In this document: one piece after another, positions 11,501 to 23,300 of the stretch
Layout of the letters: each line of letters starts with the position of its first letter
Position numbering within the stretch: position 1 is the stretch's first letter
Assembly (NCBI GenBank): GCA_021904315.1
Contig: CM038917.1
Location: 2,046,001 to 2,110,000 of the forward strand
Source: Sphagnum magellanicum
Lineage: Eukaryota; Streptophyta; Sphagnopsida; Sphagnales; Sphagnaceae
Length of the DNA: 64,000 bases
Direction of reading: 5' to 3'
The notes under the pieces: generated by a model
Databases searched by the model: none
The model's input: the letters and a program-made list of their open reading frames with translations, nothing else
What the model was told of the DNA's origin: nothing
Translations under genes and position numbers: made by a program

Positions 11501-14500
11501 TCTTGCCAAAGGTCTGGGGATGGGCATCACATACAGTGTTCTTTTCTGTTGCTGGGCTTTGCTTCTATGGTATGGAGGAAAGCTCGTCCGTGAGGGTGAA
11601 GCCAATGGTGGCAAAGCGTTATCCAGCATATTCGCAGTTATAGTTGGAGGAATGTGCGTAATTAATTTTTTCCATTTGTTCCCATCTGGGTGGTTGTTCA
11701 TCAAGAAATCCAAATTTAAAATATTACTTGTTGTGACAAAAAAAAGTGCACTACTTATGGTCCAAATAATCTACAACAAGTAGTAGATTATCGGCTTTAA
11801 ATGATTTGTGTTTGCATTTGTGGTGGGGGCTGGGAATGGGGCATCTACAGTTCATTGGGTCAGTCAACACCCAATTTGGCAGCTTTTGCAAAAGCAAAAG
11901 CTGCAGCTTACAATGTATTCAAGATGATGGAACTCAAGCCGGTTATCAATGCCAACATTGGCACACAAGAGGTGCCTACATCAATCCAAGGAAATATCGA
12001 GTTTAGTCATGTTGAGTTCAGCTACCCATCACGACCAGATGTACTCATTTTCAAGGACTTCTCATTGACTATCCCAGCAGGCAAGACGGTGGCCATTGTA
12101 GGTGGGAGTGGTTCTGGAAAAAGCACAGTGGTGTCGTTGATTGAACGCTTTTATGACCCAAATGCAGGTGTGCTGATTATCTTTGTTGTGCTGTAAAATT
12201 TGAGGCTTGCATTGACTTTAGTTTTAGTGACCAAAAAAAAGTTTGCTATATTATTTGTGAATTTTTTTTTCCCACACCCAATTTGCTATCTAAGCTCCTG
12301 AATTCTGCCACAAGAAAATAAAATAAAATCTCATGAATAAAACTGACTCTTTTAAGGGCCAAGCATTTTCTACTGATGTATACCAATACAAAACTCTCAT
12401 TGATAGTCTAGAGGCAATTGTAATGAAAACTTCGTTGTAATGAAGACTGTCTTTAGAACTAGAATTCAAGACATGACGTATATGTACATGGGTTTTTTTG
12501 CAGGAACTGTGCTATTGGATGGACGCAACATTCGAACAATTCCGATAGATTGGCTAAGGGATCAAATTGGATTAGTCAACCAGGAGCCAACACTATTTGC
12601 AACAAGCATCAAGGAAAATATTTTGTATGGCAAGAAGGATGCATCAGATGCAGAAATTGAAGAAGCTACCAAATCGTCAAATGCCCATTCATTTATTGTC
12701 AAATTGCCTGAGGGCTATAACACGCAGGTTCTGAGGACTTGCCCTCCCAACTGCAATTTGTGAGTTTTCAAGGATTGTAGTTCATCGAGCTTGCTGATTT
12801 GTGTGTGTGTGTGTTTTCCTTTGGTTTTCTTCAGGTGGTGATTTTTTTGTTGTGTTTGGGGCAGGTGGGTGAGCGTGGAGTGCAAATGTCAGGTGGTCAG
12901 AAACAGCGAATAGCAATAGCAAGAGCAATGCTGAAGAATCCAGCAATACTTCTACTTGATGAGGCCACAAGTGCACTTGATGCCGGCTCCGAAAAAATAG
13001 TGCAAGAAGCACTAGATCGTGTGATGGTGGGTCGCACCACAGTCGTGGTTGCACACCGTCTCTCAACCATCCGTGATGCTGATTTTATTGCTGTTGTTCA
13101 GCAGGGTGAAATTGTTGAGATTGGAGATCACAATACACTATTGGCAAAGAATGGTGCATATTCCGCCCTTGTAAGGCTACAAGAGATGGCCATGTCTAAA
13201 GATCAATCAGTTACAGCACCAACAGTCACACGAGTTTCTTCTGGCTCCAGGTGTGCTATGCAGTTTTTCTACAATTTTTCTCTTGTGAATTTGATGGATT
13301 GGAGGTTTTTGTAGTACTCTCACTGATGACAAAATGATTGTGTATGTATGTACATACAGGGCTTCAATGTCAAATTCGATCACAGTGTCCCACTCTGGCA
13401 GGAGATTCAGTAGGCAATACAGTGCAACAAGGTCCGAAAATGAGTCCTCAATTCAGGAACTGAAAGAGGAGCTTGAACCTGTGCCAGCAGCAACCATGTG
13501 GCGTTTACTGAAGATCAATCGACCAGAATGGGGATACGGTGTGTTGGGTTCCCTTGGATCCATTGTTTCAGGCTGTATGAACCCTGCATTTGCACTTGTT
13601 ATCAGCAATGTTCTGTATGCTTATTATGATTCCAACCTGCGAAAGATGGAACATGATATCAGGACGTATGCGCTTATCTTTGTTGGCCTTGGAGTTATTG
13701 CCATCTTTGGCTACTTCACTCAGCATTTCTTCTTTGGTATTATGGGAGAAAATCTGGTGAAACGCATCCGCGAATTGATGTTTGCAAGTATGCTTTCAAC
13801 ATCCCTTTTTTTCCCCCTATCTTTCCATATCTATTATGTTCAACGTGGTTTGTTTGTCTTTTTTTACCTCAGTTTTGGGTAAATGTGTTTTGTGGAGTTT
13901 TGTCTCTGCAATTAATTCCATGTTGATAATTTACACGACTTGGGTAAATGGGCTATGTTCTGGATGAGATGTTTTTCATTCTTTTTGTGCTTTCTCTTTT
14001 GCAGATATTCTGAGAAATGAGGTTGCTTGGTTTGACATTGACGAGAACAACAGTGGCCAAATCTCTTCCCGACTGTCGGCAGATGCCACAACTGTGAAAG
14101 GTGCTATTGGGGAGCGCATTTCACTAATCATCCAGAATACCACATTGATGATTGCTACCTTAGTAATCGCTCTTAAGCTACAGTGGCGTATGGCATTGGT
14201 GCTTCTTGCAACTTTCCCACTCCTAGTTTTTGCTGCTATTGTGGAGGTAAATTGAATAAAATTGGCAATTGATTTCATGTTCCACATTGTCTACACTACT
14301 CTTAGTTTGGGTTAATCCAGTGAATGATAACATGAGCATTGTGAGTGCATCCCATGCTTTATTCAATCTATCCACTCTTTCTCGTGCTTAATCCTAGACT
14401 TGGGAAAAATTGTTGCTTACCAAAATTGCCCTAAACCCTAAACCCCATAGTACCAAAGTGAGTTTTTTGAATGCAACAAATCTGTTTCTTAAATTGTTCT

Positions 14501-16415
14501 ATTGAGGATGCATACATTGAAAGATGAGTTATCATTAAAATTGATGATGGCAATAATAAGAGCTAAAACAACAGAGAGGGGTTGTGTGGTCACTGTGTGC
14601 AGCAAATGTTTTTGAAAGGGTTTGCAGGAGACATATCCAAGGCACAGGCACGAGCCAGCATGGTAGCTGGGGAAGCAGTGAGCAACATCCGTACTGTTGC
14701 CGCATTTAATGCAGAGAAGAAAGTTCTTGCATTGTTTGAACATGAACTTGAAGGCCCTATGAAAGCTGGATTTCTCCGAGGCCAGGTTGAAAATCCTCCT
14801 GTTATTACTTTTGTTTTGGGGGTTTAACATTCCTTTGGGTGGCTATTTATATATTTTTCTTCGAAGTATTCCCATTTCATTGATTCAATTGCTCTGCTAT
14901 GCACCTGCTATGGCACTTAGATCTGGGTTCTTCAATGTGGGTTTTCTACATGGTGTTTTCTCAATGTGGGTTTGTACAGAGTGTTTTTCCAATGTTGGTT
15001 TTTCTACAAGCTGTTTTTTTCAGTGTGGGTTTTTCTGCAGGGTGTGTTTTTTTGTCATCTGGGTTTTTCTACAAGATGTGTGTTTTGCAATGTGGGTTTT
15101 TCTATATGGTGTGTTTATTTTGCAATGTGGATTTTTCTACAGGGTGATGTTTACAATGTAGATTTTTGGGTTAACTGGGTTGAATGTGAGCAGGTTGCAG
15201 GTTTTACCTATGGAATCTCGCAACTATGTTTGTTTGGATCCTATGCTCTGGGTTTATGGTATGGCTCCTTGTTGGTTAAACAAGGTCATGCTACGTTTGG
15301 AAACGTGGTGAGAGTGTTCTTTGTTGTGATTGTTGCGGCTTTTGCTGTGGCTGAAACACTTGCTCTTGCTCCTGATCTCGTTAAAGGAGGGCAAGCAGTG
15401 CAGTCCGTGTTTAGGGTACTTGACCGACGTACAGCGATTGATGCAGATGATCCTGAGAAGGAAAAAGTTGAGTCGATTAAAGGCAATATCGAACTCAAGA
15501 ATGTTGTATTTGCATACCCAACACGACCAGAAATTACAATTTTCAAGGATCTGAATTTGAAAGTGCGATCAGGAAAGTCTTTGGCACTTGTGGGCGCAAG
15601 TGGATCAGGAAAAAGCTCAATTATCTCACTTGTAGAAAGATTTTATGATCCTATAAGTGGCCACATCTACATTGATGGAAAAGATATCAAATCAGTAAAT
15701 TTGAAATCCTTGCGTCGCCACATTGCTCTTGTCCAACAAGAGCCTGCATTGTTTGCAACAACAATCTATGAGAATATTGTGTATGGGCGGGAAGGGGCAT
15801 CTGAAGCCGAAGTTTATGAGGCAGCCAAAGCAGCAAATGCACATAACTATATCAGTGCATTACCGGATGGCTACAAAACTCAAGTAGGTGAAAGGGGTGT
15901 GCAACTCTCAGGTGGGCAGAAACAACGCGTTGCAATTGCCAGGGCTGTTTTGAAGAACCCAGCAATTTTGTTGCTGGATGAAGCTACCAGTGCACTCGAT
16001 GCAGAATCCGAAAGTATTGTTCAAGAAGCTTTGGATCGCCTCATGCAGGTATACATATGTATATATGAACACACATTTTTGATTTCTAGGACTCACATAC
16101 TCATATACCTGGCCACTTTGTTTGTATGTTTTTGTTGGTGTGGCATTGTCAGTTTTGATAGTGTTGGGTGCCAATGTAGTAGCACAAATTATATGTAACT
16201 GATCCATTTCTCTCTTACTGGAAAATTTTGTGTATATGGTTTGTTGGCGCAGGGACGAACATCCTTGGTAGTGGCTCACCGTCTTTCAACAATCCGGAAT
16301 GCCAATAGCATTGCTGTGATCCAAGATGGTGTTATAATAGAGGAAGGTTCTCACCAAGATCTAATGAGTAGATCTGATGGAGCCTATTCCCGTCTAGTTG
16401 CCTTGCAAAGCCGTC

Positions 16416-16420
<5 letters not shown>
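8538..16420 (+). CDS. ABCB-type ABC transporter (MDR/P-glycoprotein, ABCB19/ABCB1-like), 13 exons
   Basis: Full-size ABC exporter, plasma membrane, order TMD1-NBD1-TMD2-NBD2. Plant relatives export auxin or other hydrophobic ligands; the substrate here is inferred only. Coding exons: 8538-9023, 9813-9867, 10393-10568, 10876-11076, 11394-11653, 11851-12167, 12504-12727, 12865-13250, 13360-13787, 14005-14246, 14603-14785, 15194-16048, 16253-16420. All introns are GT-AG and phases join without a stop, giving 1326 residues. NBD1: A-loop Y451, Walker A from G477 with K483, Q-loop Q525, signature MSGGQ 581-585, Walker B D605/E606, H-loop H637. NBD2: Y1094, Walker A from G1120 with K1126, Q1168, LSGGQ 1224-1228, D1248/E1249, H1280. 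All catalytic residues are present. A Ser/Arg-rich linker spans about 682-745. The first 100 residues are an unusual acidic, Gly/Ala-rich extension with nine Lys in a row. The start is the first ATG; the frame is open upstream but without an ATG. The 55-base second exon and the exon 5 donor (AT|GTGCGT) are the least certain joins. Confidence 0.95.
8775..8804 (+). repeat. Coding AAG microsatellite (poly-Lys)
   Basis: A run of AAG codons in exon 1 of the transporter encodes nine consecutive lysines, followed by Glu/Gly-rich codons. It lies before the first membrane segment and probably varies in length between individuals. Confidence 0.8.
9037..9063 (+). repeat. (CAT)9 microsatellite just inside intron 1
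   Basis: About nine CAT units lie 13 bases after the intron 1 donor (GT at 9024), followed by a purine-rich AAG/GAA stretch. The exon frame reads through this as poly-Ser, but the downstream family match resumes only at 9813, so it is intronic. Confidence 0.75.
14429..14446 (-). repeat. Telomere-like CCCTAAA motif in intron 10
   Basis: About two and a half CCCTAAA units, the plant telomere motif on the minus strand, lie in intron 10 of the ABCB gene. Such short traces are common in plant introns and promoters (telo-boxes). Confidence 0.6.
14925..15165 (+). repeat. Degenerate tandem repeat filling intron 11
   Basis: Roughly eight diverged units of 25 to 35 bases, each close to CAATGTGGGTTTTTCTACA followed by a G(T)GTGTTTT stretch, make up most of intron 11. 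They keep an open frame in two phases, which produces long cysteine/phenylalanine-rich shadow translations. The true exon 12 resumes at 15194 after the CAG acceptor. Confidence 0.75.
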
Positions 16421-16446
<26 letters not shown>

Positions 16447-16450
16447 ATAA
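16418..16450 (+). repeat. (TAG)9-(TAA)2 run at the ABCB stop codon
   Basis: The stop codon TAG at 16418-16420 is the first of nine TAG triplets followed by two TAA, all in frame, so eleven stop codons lie in a row. The codon just before is CAG. It is a TAG microsatellite placed exactly at the end of the reading frame. Confidence 0.9.
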
Positions 16451-19042
16451 TGTAGCATTTTAAGAAATTATTCCTCTTGGTGGTCAGGCAGGTGGATCGA
16501 TTCTTTTTCCTTTGCCCAGATTTCTTAACCTCAAAAGCGTTATTAACTTTTGCAAATCCACAGAAGATATAATTTGGAGGGGAAAAAAATGATATATGGG
16601 AGTAGAGATAGTAGTCAGCTCACTCTTGGTGTAAAGTAGATTTTTGTTGTCCTCTGGGTCTTAGATTGAAAGCTAGCAGCATGTAATGCCCATCTGCTTT
16701 GATCAATTTCCTTATGTAAAACCAACGACCTAATTAATGAAGGATGCAAAATGCATTCATTATGCTTTCAGGCTGTATCTTTTAGCTCAATAACAACAAG
16801 CATAAAATTACCTTTAATGCTCTTACTAAATCACGAAGGATGAAACATACAAAGGATTTTCTAACCAACTATGCAATCCAAGCTTAGAAAGCAAACTGAC
16901 CAGAGACGATCAAACCATGCAAACCTTCTCATGCAAGTAATATTTCTCAAGCAGCTCTCTATTTCTACTCTTCACTCTGTTGGTGTACAAAATTTGTGTA
17001 CATTACTTACAAAAACCCAAATCATGGTTCCAAGTATTTTACCATTATTGACTTTGTAGCAAACCCTTCATTTTTCAAAAAAAAAGGGTTTATTCCATTC
17101 TTGTGCAAGAACTTGGGTATGCTTTAAACTAAAACCAATTGTTAAAACCAATAGCGGAAATTAACCCATGAAAATTTCAAAAATAATTTATTAATTGACA
17201 GACATGTGTGGAAGAAGCTGAGGTACTAAGCTAAGGTACTACAGAGAGATGTGTTTAGTGAAAAAAAGCATGAAAACCTGCAAAGCTTGCATGAGAACAA
17301 AAGACTGACCTTTCTTTTCTTGTAGGTTTTGGTTTCTATGAAGTGGAATTCAGCTTAAGGAGTCTAGCTTCTTTGGAGGCCCCAATGTTGTGGCCTCTTG
17401 TCTAGGAATAGCTGCTGAATAGAATTGCAAAATTGCTCAAAGAAATCAGAGTTCCACTTGAAAAGTTGAAGATAAGAAAACCCTCCTGGAATCTTGATCA
17501 CTAATGGTTAGAAGTGTGTCTCCTGGGCCTGTCCCCATTAAAACTCTGACAACCCATCTAGACTTTGGATACTAGCAAAATGGAATATTTGCATTCCAGA
17601 CAAAAGCATACATCATCAACAAAGGCACAATATAAAAGAGGTTGTCAAGAGGTTGTCAAGAGTCTTTCCAGCAATTTTAGACACACGTACCTAATATTCT
17701 TTTGTTTGTTGAGGTGTAAAGAACCAAATTTTTTAAGGAGAAAGAATTCCCCCAAAAAAAACCCATCATCATACCCACAACAACATTGAGCTATTTGAAT
17801 TTGAATGTGATTGGCAGAATCCATTGTGGAGACAAACCTATCTATGTCTATGTCCATTCAAGAAAAAAACCTACACCATGAAGAAGATTCTAATGCCAAG
17901 CACCAAAAAAAACACAATCCTAATATGAGGTCAGTTTGTCTGCAGGTTTGTTGCTGTCCTCTTGTGGCACAATTGAATATAAAACAGCTAGTTCTAGCAT
18001 CAGCTTTTTTGCAAGACACCCAAAGAGCCACATGTGTGTGTGTGTGTTTTTTGGGTTTATCTAAAGGCAAAAGAAGAAGAATTATGGAAACTCAAATATA
18101 TTTCACCATTGCAAAAATACACCTAATCTTCAAAAAATCCTCTAAAAAGAAACCCAAAATCCTTCAAGATAGAATATAACTCTATAACTAATCTCAAGTT
18201 TCAACACAAGCCAAAATGATCATGTTTTTAAAATCCTCACATATAAAAATAGACCCGGCTATTACTACCTAGGGGGACCAAAATCCCTTAAAAGCTACTA
18301 CTAGGTATACTCTATAATGAATCTAATAAACACAATATCCTTCTTGCCTTGGTAGTAGGCAAGGCCAACAAATTCAGACCACCAAATCCAGAAATTTTCA
18401 TTGGCCATAACATTGTTTCTGCACACCTACTAACACAAGCATATTCAACACCCATTGTATATAGCAAAATGTATGAATACTACATCCCTTGTTTGTATAC
18501 AGACATGGTTAAAATCTGCTTCAGTACATGTTCATTTCTCAATATGATAATTTCATCTTTTGCAAAGCCTGGTAGCCTTATACCTACCAATTCAGTCAGC
18601 ATGGTGAATGAGTGAATGATGGATGATGATTCAGGCTCCTTTGCCATCATCATCCATAAATGTTTGGACACTCTTTGTTGAACACATTTGGCTCTTTAGA
18701 ATCAAAAGACAGCAAACACCCATTTATTTCTTCAAAGTTGGGTTGGTTGCTACTCTGAACTTGGATAATAACTACTAAGAAAGGGTCCCACAACCTTTAC
18801 ATAATGAGTGGGATGAAGCCCCTTCCCTCTCCACCTTCTTCTTGTGTACATGTTTTGATTTTGTGGGTGGAACTTTTATGACGGGGTCCTATTATTCTTG
18901 AAGAGCTCTTTAGTTTCTTCACAGAAATGTGGTGGACCCATTTGCCCATTCTGTTGTTCCAGCAGCTTCAGCTTTAGTTATGCAAAGTAAAGCATTTCAG
19001 CAAGACTCTATATATTACATTACATTCTGTATAATTGTATGA
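16451..19042. other. 3' UTR of ABCB, then intergenic DNA
   Basis: The first 200-300 bases are presumably the 3' UTR of the transporter; I cannot fix the poly(A) site. Beyond about 16800 there is AT-rich DNA with only short, unrecognised open frames on both strands and a (GT)n run near 18033-18047. No gene is supported. Confidence 0.5.
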
Positions 19043-19096
19043 ATATCACATATCAACTTGTAATTGTATGAATAATCACAAGTTGATATGCGATAT
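19043..19096. repeat. Inverted repeat, 19-nt arms
   Basis: ATATCACATATCAACTTGT at 19043 is matched by its inverse at the right end (ACAAGTTGATATGCGATAT) with one mismatch, across a 16-base spacer. The arms form a strong hairpin in intergenic DNA. Confidence 0.8.
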
Positions 19097-20339
19097 ACAC
19101 ACTCTGTGAAAATTTTGCAAAGTGATTCGATAGCAATGAAACTCATTTTTTGCAGCCAAACTCTGGATAGCTCAAAAACTCAACACAAGAGACTTGCAGA
19201 ATCAAAGCCCAAATGATGAACAATCAAGTCACCATCTAGTGTTAGGTGGGTAATTGATTTTTGTTTCATAACCATTTGTTTTGGTTTTTTAAATGAAAGA
19301 AATCAGAATCGAAGAACTCCAAGTTTCAGTTACTTTCAAAACCTCAAAGAAAATCGATCATTTTCATACATCAAATAATCGGTGAAGAATCAATCATGAT
19401 GGTTGTAAAGGAAGTCATTTGATTTCAAACTTTTGAGACCCATGGTTGTATATCCAAATCGTATTATTTGAGACTTGTAGTTATGAAACCTACAAACCAC
19501 ATTGATAACCATGGGGGGGTTTGTTCTTGCTTCTCGTGGCCACCCAAACACTACACCATCTTCTAATGTCAACAATAAATGAATGTGGATCTTTGAATTT
19601 TGAAATGGGCCAAGCTAGAGTGGATGATTATTGAGGACCCATAAAAGACATGTATTGTTTCAACCACCTATGAACCCTCCCAAACCTTAGTCGAAACCTA
19701 CATCAAAAGGTACTAATGCCATTTGTTGTGGTGGATCAAATTCTGAAATTTTATAAGTAAAACCCACAAAGTCCATTAGAGTCTTGAAAAACATGTTGTT
19801 TATGCAAAGAAAATTTCAGAAGCCAAAAGAAGTATATTTGAAAAGGATTTATAAAAATCAAATCAATTTTGACCTTTCAAAAGTACATGACCAAAATGTG
19901 ATTAAAGTTTTTGTTAAAAAAAAATTCACATATGATTTTATTATTTCATTCTTTAACACATATTCAATCAATATAAATAATTTGGATTGAAATCCAATAT
20001 GAATATCTCAATTTTTTGAGATTCTAGTTCAATAATGAGTTCATATTTCTAAACTTCAAAAGTCTATTATTGATCATAAATGCATTATTTGCAAAAATAA
20101 TTACATTGAAAAACTTTCAAAATGAAATTATACATAATATTTTTGCTTGAAATTTTAGTTGAAGAATGATAATGATACAAGCAACTTTAGGAAAGTAACC
20201 CAAATTGGGGAAAGTTGTTGGAGTTGCTAAACATTTTCATAATCAAACATGTGTGCATTTGTAAGCCATTTAGAAATTTCATTAAGGCAAACTTTTCCTT
20301 GGGTGGTAGCCGAACTCTTCATTGACAACACTCAAGTTT
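19097..20339. other. Intergenic; segment shared with 30.08-30.13 kb
   Basis: No gene is seen. The phrase GATAACCATGGGG with TGTTC.T.CTTCT-like sequence, at about 19503-19540, recurs near 30091-30125, so an old dispersed repeat probably lies here. The part from 19700 to 20280 is very AT-rich. Confidence 0.4.
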
Positions 20340-23300
20340 GCCTGCCCTCCTTTATCTAAGGGCACAAGGACCAGAAAGACTTATGCGTGGTATTATGGAA
20401 CATGCACGGGGTGGTGTAAATAAACTAAAAATGGGGTTGCAAATACTAGAGTTGTTTTAAGGTGTTAACCTTGTTTTATTAACTGAAACTTGGCACTTCC
20501 CAGGCTAACATTTGCCACATGTTGAAGGGTTTGACTCACTTGTGGTAGCACGCATTATGCAGCTGGGAAAAACAAAAGCGATAAAACATAGTGGGGGGGT
20601 TGTTGCTTACTTTCGTAGCCACCTTAGCCCAAACTTGTCACAATGGAAGGAAGGAAGCCACGATTCTTATCTATGGCTATGGGTCAACAAGGGTGCTGCC
20701 CTTGACTTGTTGGTTTGCGTGATGTACGTTGCCCCTGTTGGCTCTAAACGTGAGAGCAAATTCCTATTCCGAAACCTGGTAGCAGATATTGCTGAAGTTC
20801 AAACTCTAGGGGGCATAATACTATTAGGAGGGGATTTTAATGCACGTACTGCAACGTTACCATATACCATTGACACTAGCGACCTTTGTGAACTATTATA
20901 GGCGCTTGAGTTCATTAAGATTGAGTAACCAAACGCTGTGGCTAAATAACAGAACCGCAACCCCAATGTTGGTGGTTGGGGCCACGAGCTCTTTGACCTA
21001 TGTTGTGACACTGGGTTGCTCAGCCTTAATGGTTGGACACTTGGCGACGAATCAGGGGAGTTCACTTGCTTGGTAAATGGGGGGCGTAGCACTGTTGATT
21101 ATATTGTTGGCTCATTTGTAGTTTGGCAAGCTATTACACACCTCAAGGTGATAATAGATGACACCCGCTACCACGTGACGGGGGGAGACTCTGACCATAA
21201 GCCGTTGCACCTACAGTTGAACATTGATTACAGCTTTGTTGAACCACAACATACGGTGGTAACAAAAAAATTCTTGCCTAAGTTCAACTATGATAAATCA
21301 AAAGTTGAAGAGTACCAACTTGTCTTAATAGTGAGTCTTGGAAACTTGTGGGTTGTTAACTCGATTAGGCATCTGGGGGCACATGGGTTAGCTGACCTAC
21401 TGTAGTAATGCGTGCATGCTGCAGCAAAGTTTATTTTTGGCAACAAGCCTTCGGGAGGGAGCTGTAGAAAAAGACACTACCATAAACCCTGGTCTAATGT
21501 TGACTGCCATACAACGAAATGTGAGCTAAGGCTCTGGCTGAAAGCTAACCCTAACTCACATGTCGTTAAACATTAGGAAAGTAAATTCAAAAATTTATTA
21601 AAAAGGAAAAGATTTTTTGGGAAATTGCAAGAGCTTAACATATGTGTGCGCTTGCTAAGGTGGATGCACTTTCATTTTGGAAAAAGTACCGGCCAAAGGC
21701 ACCCGTTGTGGATAAAATCAGTGTAGCTACGTTTTTGGAAGGCTTCTACGGGCTAGTTGGTTAGTCTCTGCCACCCATATGGCTCCGAACTAATCACTTA
21801 GCTCTGGTGATCGAACCTCCACCTAGCTACACCTTGAACACATATATCACACTTGCTGAGTTGCTTCAAGCGTTGAAAAAGCTACAAAGGAACAAGGTTG
21901 TCGGTTTGGATGGTATGGAAGCTGAGTTCATTTTGGATTTAAGAAAGTTGCTACACATGTCACTATTGACAACGTTCAATTGCTTTCTGGCGGAAGGTTT
22001 TTTAGAAGCCCTTTCCACTAGGGTGGTCCATGCGTTCTTTAAAGGGGGCAATGCCTCTGAATTTGACAACTACAAAGGGATAACAGTTGGGCCTATGCTA
22101 GCAAAATTGTTTGTTATGATCCTTAGCAAAAGGCTGAGCGAGTGGGCTAAACAACATGGGTTGCGTGCCAAGGGTCAAGCTGGGTTTTGCAAAGATTACC
22201 GCACTACTAACCAACTTTTCATATTACGAATTCTAATAGAATAGAGTAAGGCAAAAAAGAAACCATTTTATTGCTACTTTATGGACTTCAAAAAGACGTT
22301 CAATATTGTGGTGTGTGAAATACTATGGCAAGTGTTGGTTGGCCTCGGGGTGGAGGGACGCTTCTTGCGATGCTTATAGGCGATGTATGCCAAGGATACC
22401 GTATGCATCAACCACCCAAGCGAGGGTGTCACCTCTAGCTTCAGGTGCTAACAAGGTGTGAAGCAAGGTTGTCCTTTCAGCCCCCTATTGTTTGGGCTAT
22501 ATTTAGATGCCTTAGAGGGGTGCTTAGACGGCAGAGAATGCAATGCATCGACCCCAGCAGATGTGCACGTATGGTTGTTGCTTTTTATAGATGACCTCGC
22601 TCTAACGTTGGAGTTAGAGGTGGGACTACAATAATAGTTAGACGCACTCCAACAGTTCTTTGTTGAACATGGATTTATAATGAACGTGAAAAAAACAAAA
22701 GTCATGGTGTTCAATTATGCCGACCCATGCCAAGAGTTTGTGTTTGAAGGTGATGTTATTGAGCGTGTGCAAACTTTCAAATACTTGGGGATCCTGCTCG
22801 AAACCACCCCGAACCTGGATAATGTAGTGGAACATCTAGCAGCTGTAGTAGGCGCTCGTTATTTGCATTAAACCACCACTGTGTAGAGCTACGTATTATG
22901 GATGTTAAGTTACGTTATGACTTTTTCAACATGTTGGTGCGTTCCACATCAAGTTACACCTGTGAGGTTTGGGTGGACTCTAAGAAAATAGAGGCTATTG
23001 AAGTAGTGTACTAAGGGTTCTTCAAGTCTTTATTCGGAGTGTGAAAAAAAACCAGCACGTCCATCGTGCTAACAAAATTTGGCTAATTCCCCTTTGAACA
23101 TTTTGCATGGGGACAAGTGTTACTGTACTATAACCGTGTGAGCACAGTCATTAAAAAACGCATCTTGGGAAAGGCATGGGAAACCCAGCTCGCTATGCTT
23201 GTTCTGGGAAAGAAATGTTGGGTTGGATCCATGAAAAAATGGCTACTCCAGAATCAACCCCAAGAGGTGGTAGGTTTTTTGCTTCTAGCTCAATCACCAT

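Noticed and set aside
14787-15161. Long Cys/Phe-rich open frames in intron 11
   Set aside because: They come from a tandem repeat without stops; the family match stops at 14785 and resumes at 15194 with a normal CAG acceptor.
8000-16279. Many open frames on the minus strand and in other frames across the ABCB gene
   Set aside because: They are shadows of exons or of CAT/AAG/poly-G repeats; none shows a domain, while the plus-strand exons join into a complete transporter.
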